A DNA stretch of 44,600 bases, from the NCBI RefSeq assembly GCF_004348455.1, contig NZ_SMKA01000038.1, positions 1-44,600 of the forward strand. Direction: 5' to 3'. Position numbers and translations under genes: made by a program. The notes under the pieces are model-generated. The model ran no database searches, was not told where the DNA came from, and saw nothing but the letters and a program-made list of their open reading frames with translations. The stretch's first letter is position 1. Every line of letters starts with the position of its first letter. This document shows, piece by piece, positions 43,653-44,600 of this stretch. Origin of the DNA: Kribbella albertanoniae. GTDB lineage: Bacteria; Actinomycetota; Actinomycetes; Propionibacteriales; Kribbellaceae.

Positions 43653-43943
43653 GTGGAGATCGAAGAGGACACGAATGACGTCCGGGCGACACCCAGGCAG
43701 CAAGACGTCGGCTGGGGTCGGCCTAGGAGCTGGACCATCGCTGGGCTAATCAAGTTGGTCGACGATGCGATTGACTCGGCCGGCGCTCAGCTGGCCCGGT
43801 CTGAAGGTCTGCGGCTCGACTGGACCGACGATCGGACGGTCCCTCGGCCGATCACAGGTCGTCGGCCCGTCAGAGAACGCGGTAGCGGGCGGTGGCGACC
43901 CGAGGACGAAGCGGACCTCGGGCAAGCGATCGATCTGGCGTGA
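43653..43943 (+). CDS. Hypothetical 96-residue protein
   Basis: I do not recognise this. The frame opens with GTG 43653 (VEIEEDTNDVRATPRQQDVG), contains a possible helix (SWTIAGLIKLVDDAIDSAGA) and a charged C-terminus. There is no good ribosome site, membrane segment or conserved motif. Third-position GC is moderately high, so it may be real, but it could equally be a chance frame behind the helicase relic. Confidence 0.3.
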   Translation: MEIEEDTNDVRATPRQQDVGWGRPRSWTIAGLIKLVDDAIDSAGAQLARSEGLRLDWTDDRTVPRPITGRRPVRERGSGRWRPEDEADLGQAIDLA

Positions 43944-44056
43944 AGGGCTGCGTTGGTTCTGAATCTCGGACTCCTGGAATCGCGGATCAGGCTTCTGCCG
44001 TGGTCGTGGCGAGGAGATCTTCGAGCTGTCAGTTGGGCGGCTCTGTGGAGGTCTTC

Positions 44057-44600
44057 GTGGACGAGGTTGGGTATGCGTTGTCGCTGGATGAGCGGCGGCG
44101 GTTGCTGGAGGCAAATAGGGCGGCGGCGCAGTTCTTTCGGCGTGAGTTGTTGCGGACGAGGAGTACCTGGCCAGCGTCGTATCTCGACGCGCGTGGTTTG
44201 CCGCATGTGTTGACGGTCGAGTCCGATTGGAAGGTTGGGTATGCGCCGGATACCTGCTCAAACCTGACGGACCATCTGCGGGCTCAAGGGTTTGACTGCG
44301 GGACGCTGGTCAAGGCGGGACTGGTGGAGTGGAGCGACCAGGGCGATGCCGTTGATCGGCATCGCGACAGGTTGATGCTGGTGGCTCGGGACCATCGACT
44401 TTCGCCGGTGGGATTCGTCGGCATCGATGAGACGGGGCGTGCGCAGGCGGCGACTCCGGCGACCGCGATTCATCGGCCAACGAATGTCTTGGTCGGTATC
44501 GAGGAGCAGCTGGATCTGCTGGGACGTGGTGCGGTGCCGGTGGTCGTTGAGCACCCGGTGGATGCGATTGCGGTGACGAAGCTGAGTCGCGAGATGGGCG
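44057..44600 (+). CDS. DnaG-like primase/Toprim protein, partial (runs off the window)
   Basis: An open frame from GTG 44057 (GGAGG 5 nt upstream) stays open to the last base, giving 181 residues. It reads VDEVGYALSLDERRRLLEAN, RAAAQFFRRELLRTR, ASYLDARGLPHVLTVESDWK, VGYAPDTCSNLTDHLRAQGF, then DRHRDRLMLVARDHRLSPVG and FVGIDET. This matches the DnaG N-terminal/primase core, followed by the start of a Toprim domain (VEHPVDAIAVTKLS holds the expected acidic Glu). Primases make the RNA primer for replication. A second primase-like gene near integrases and relics suggests a plasmid or phage type rather than the housekeeping dnaG. The C-terminal half lies outside the window. Other in-frame GTGs occur at 44045 and 44006. 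Confidence 0.75.
   Translation, partial: MDEVGYALSLDERRRLLEANRAAAQFFRRELLRTRSTWPASYLDARGLPHVLTVESDWKVGYAPDTCSNLTDHLRAQGFDCGTLVKAGLVEWSDQGDAVDRHRDRLMLVARDHRLSPVGFVGIDETGRAQAATPATAIHRPTNVLVGIEEQLDLLGRGAVPVVVEHPVDAIAVTKLSREMG

Overview
The window is high-GC DNA with GTG/ATG starts, purine-rich ribosome sites and typical actinobacterial families: SigE-type sigma factors with membrane partners, large LuxR and NB-ARC regulators, secreted RHS proteins and IS630/IS1634 elements. It suggests a soil actinomycete, perhaps of the Kribbella/Nocardioides kind; that placement is inference from gene content only.

Layout. Bases 1-520 hold a nested palindrome, an 8-bp tandem repeat and a 144-bp tandem repeat. 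Two housekeeping-type genes follow: a UDP-sugar dehydrogenase (-) and an acyl-CoA dehydrogenase (+). From 3170 to about 7410 lies a zone of integrated elements. It holds two paralogous tyrosine integrases, the second stopped by one in-frame TGA. A 14-bp direct repeat lies at the 3' side of each. Relics of an Rv0909/MT0933-like antitoxin, a LuxR regulator and a phage Gp37/Gp68-like (DUF5131) gene lie in or beside this zone. From 7877 to 17810 is a secretion/toxin locus: a secreted protein with three cysteine-bounded repeats, an abandoned copy of the RHS gene start, two decayed IS630 transposases, an intact 2249-residue secreted RHS protein and a small overlapping gene that is probably its immunity gene. 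A decayed IS1634-type transposase (18285-19797) separates this from the next part.

From 19849 to 42168 are regulators and transport or envelope genes: an orphan WD40 protein, a 703-residue LuxR-type ATPase, a family-5 solute-binding lipoprotein, an S41 peptidase-like protein, a membrane coiled-coil protein, two SigE sigma factor/membrane partner pairs, two adjacent giant signal-transduction ATPases (LuxR-type 837 aa; NB-ARC with C-terminal wHTH-BTAD 950 aa) and an MFS transporter fused to a cyclic-nucleotide-binding-like domain. Broken genes lie among them: a medium-chain dehydrogenase, an NmrA-like reductase, and an O-methyltransferase joined to an aminoglycoside-phosphotransferase relic. 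The window ends with a decayed UvrD-like helicase (-), a doubtful small ORF and the start of a DnaG-like primase/Toprim protein that runs off the edge.

Two themes stand out. First, the region is rich in gene decay: at least ten relics or transposon fragments, several with only one or two lesions. Second, several long genes on both strands seem to change composition along their length, G/T-rich on the coding strand at the 5' part and C/A-rich at the 3' part. The best candidate for an uncharacterised working system is the RHS toxin/immunity locus with its secreted triple-repeat neighbour and duplicated leader. All family names come from reading the translated sequence; no database search was possible.
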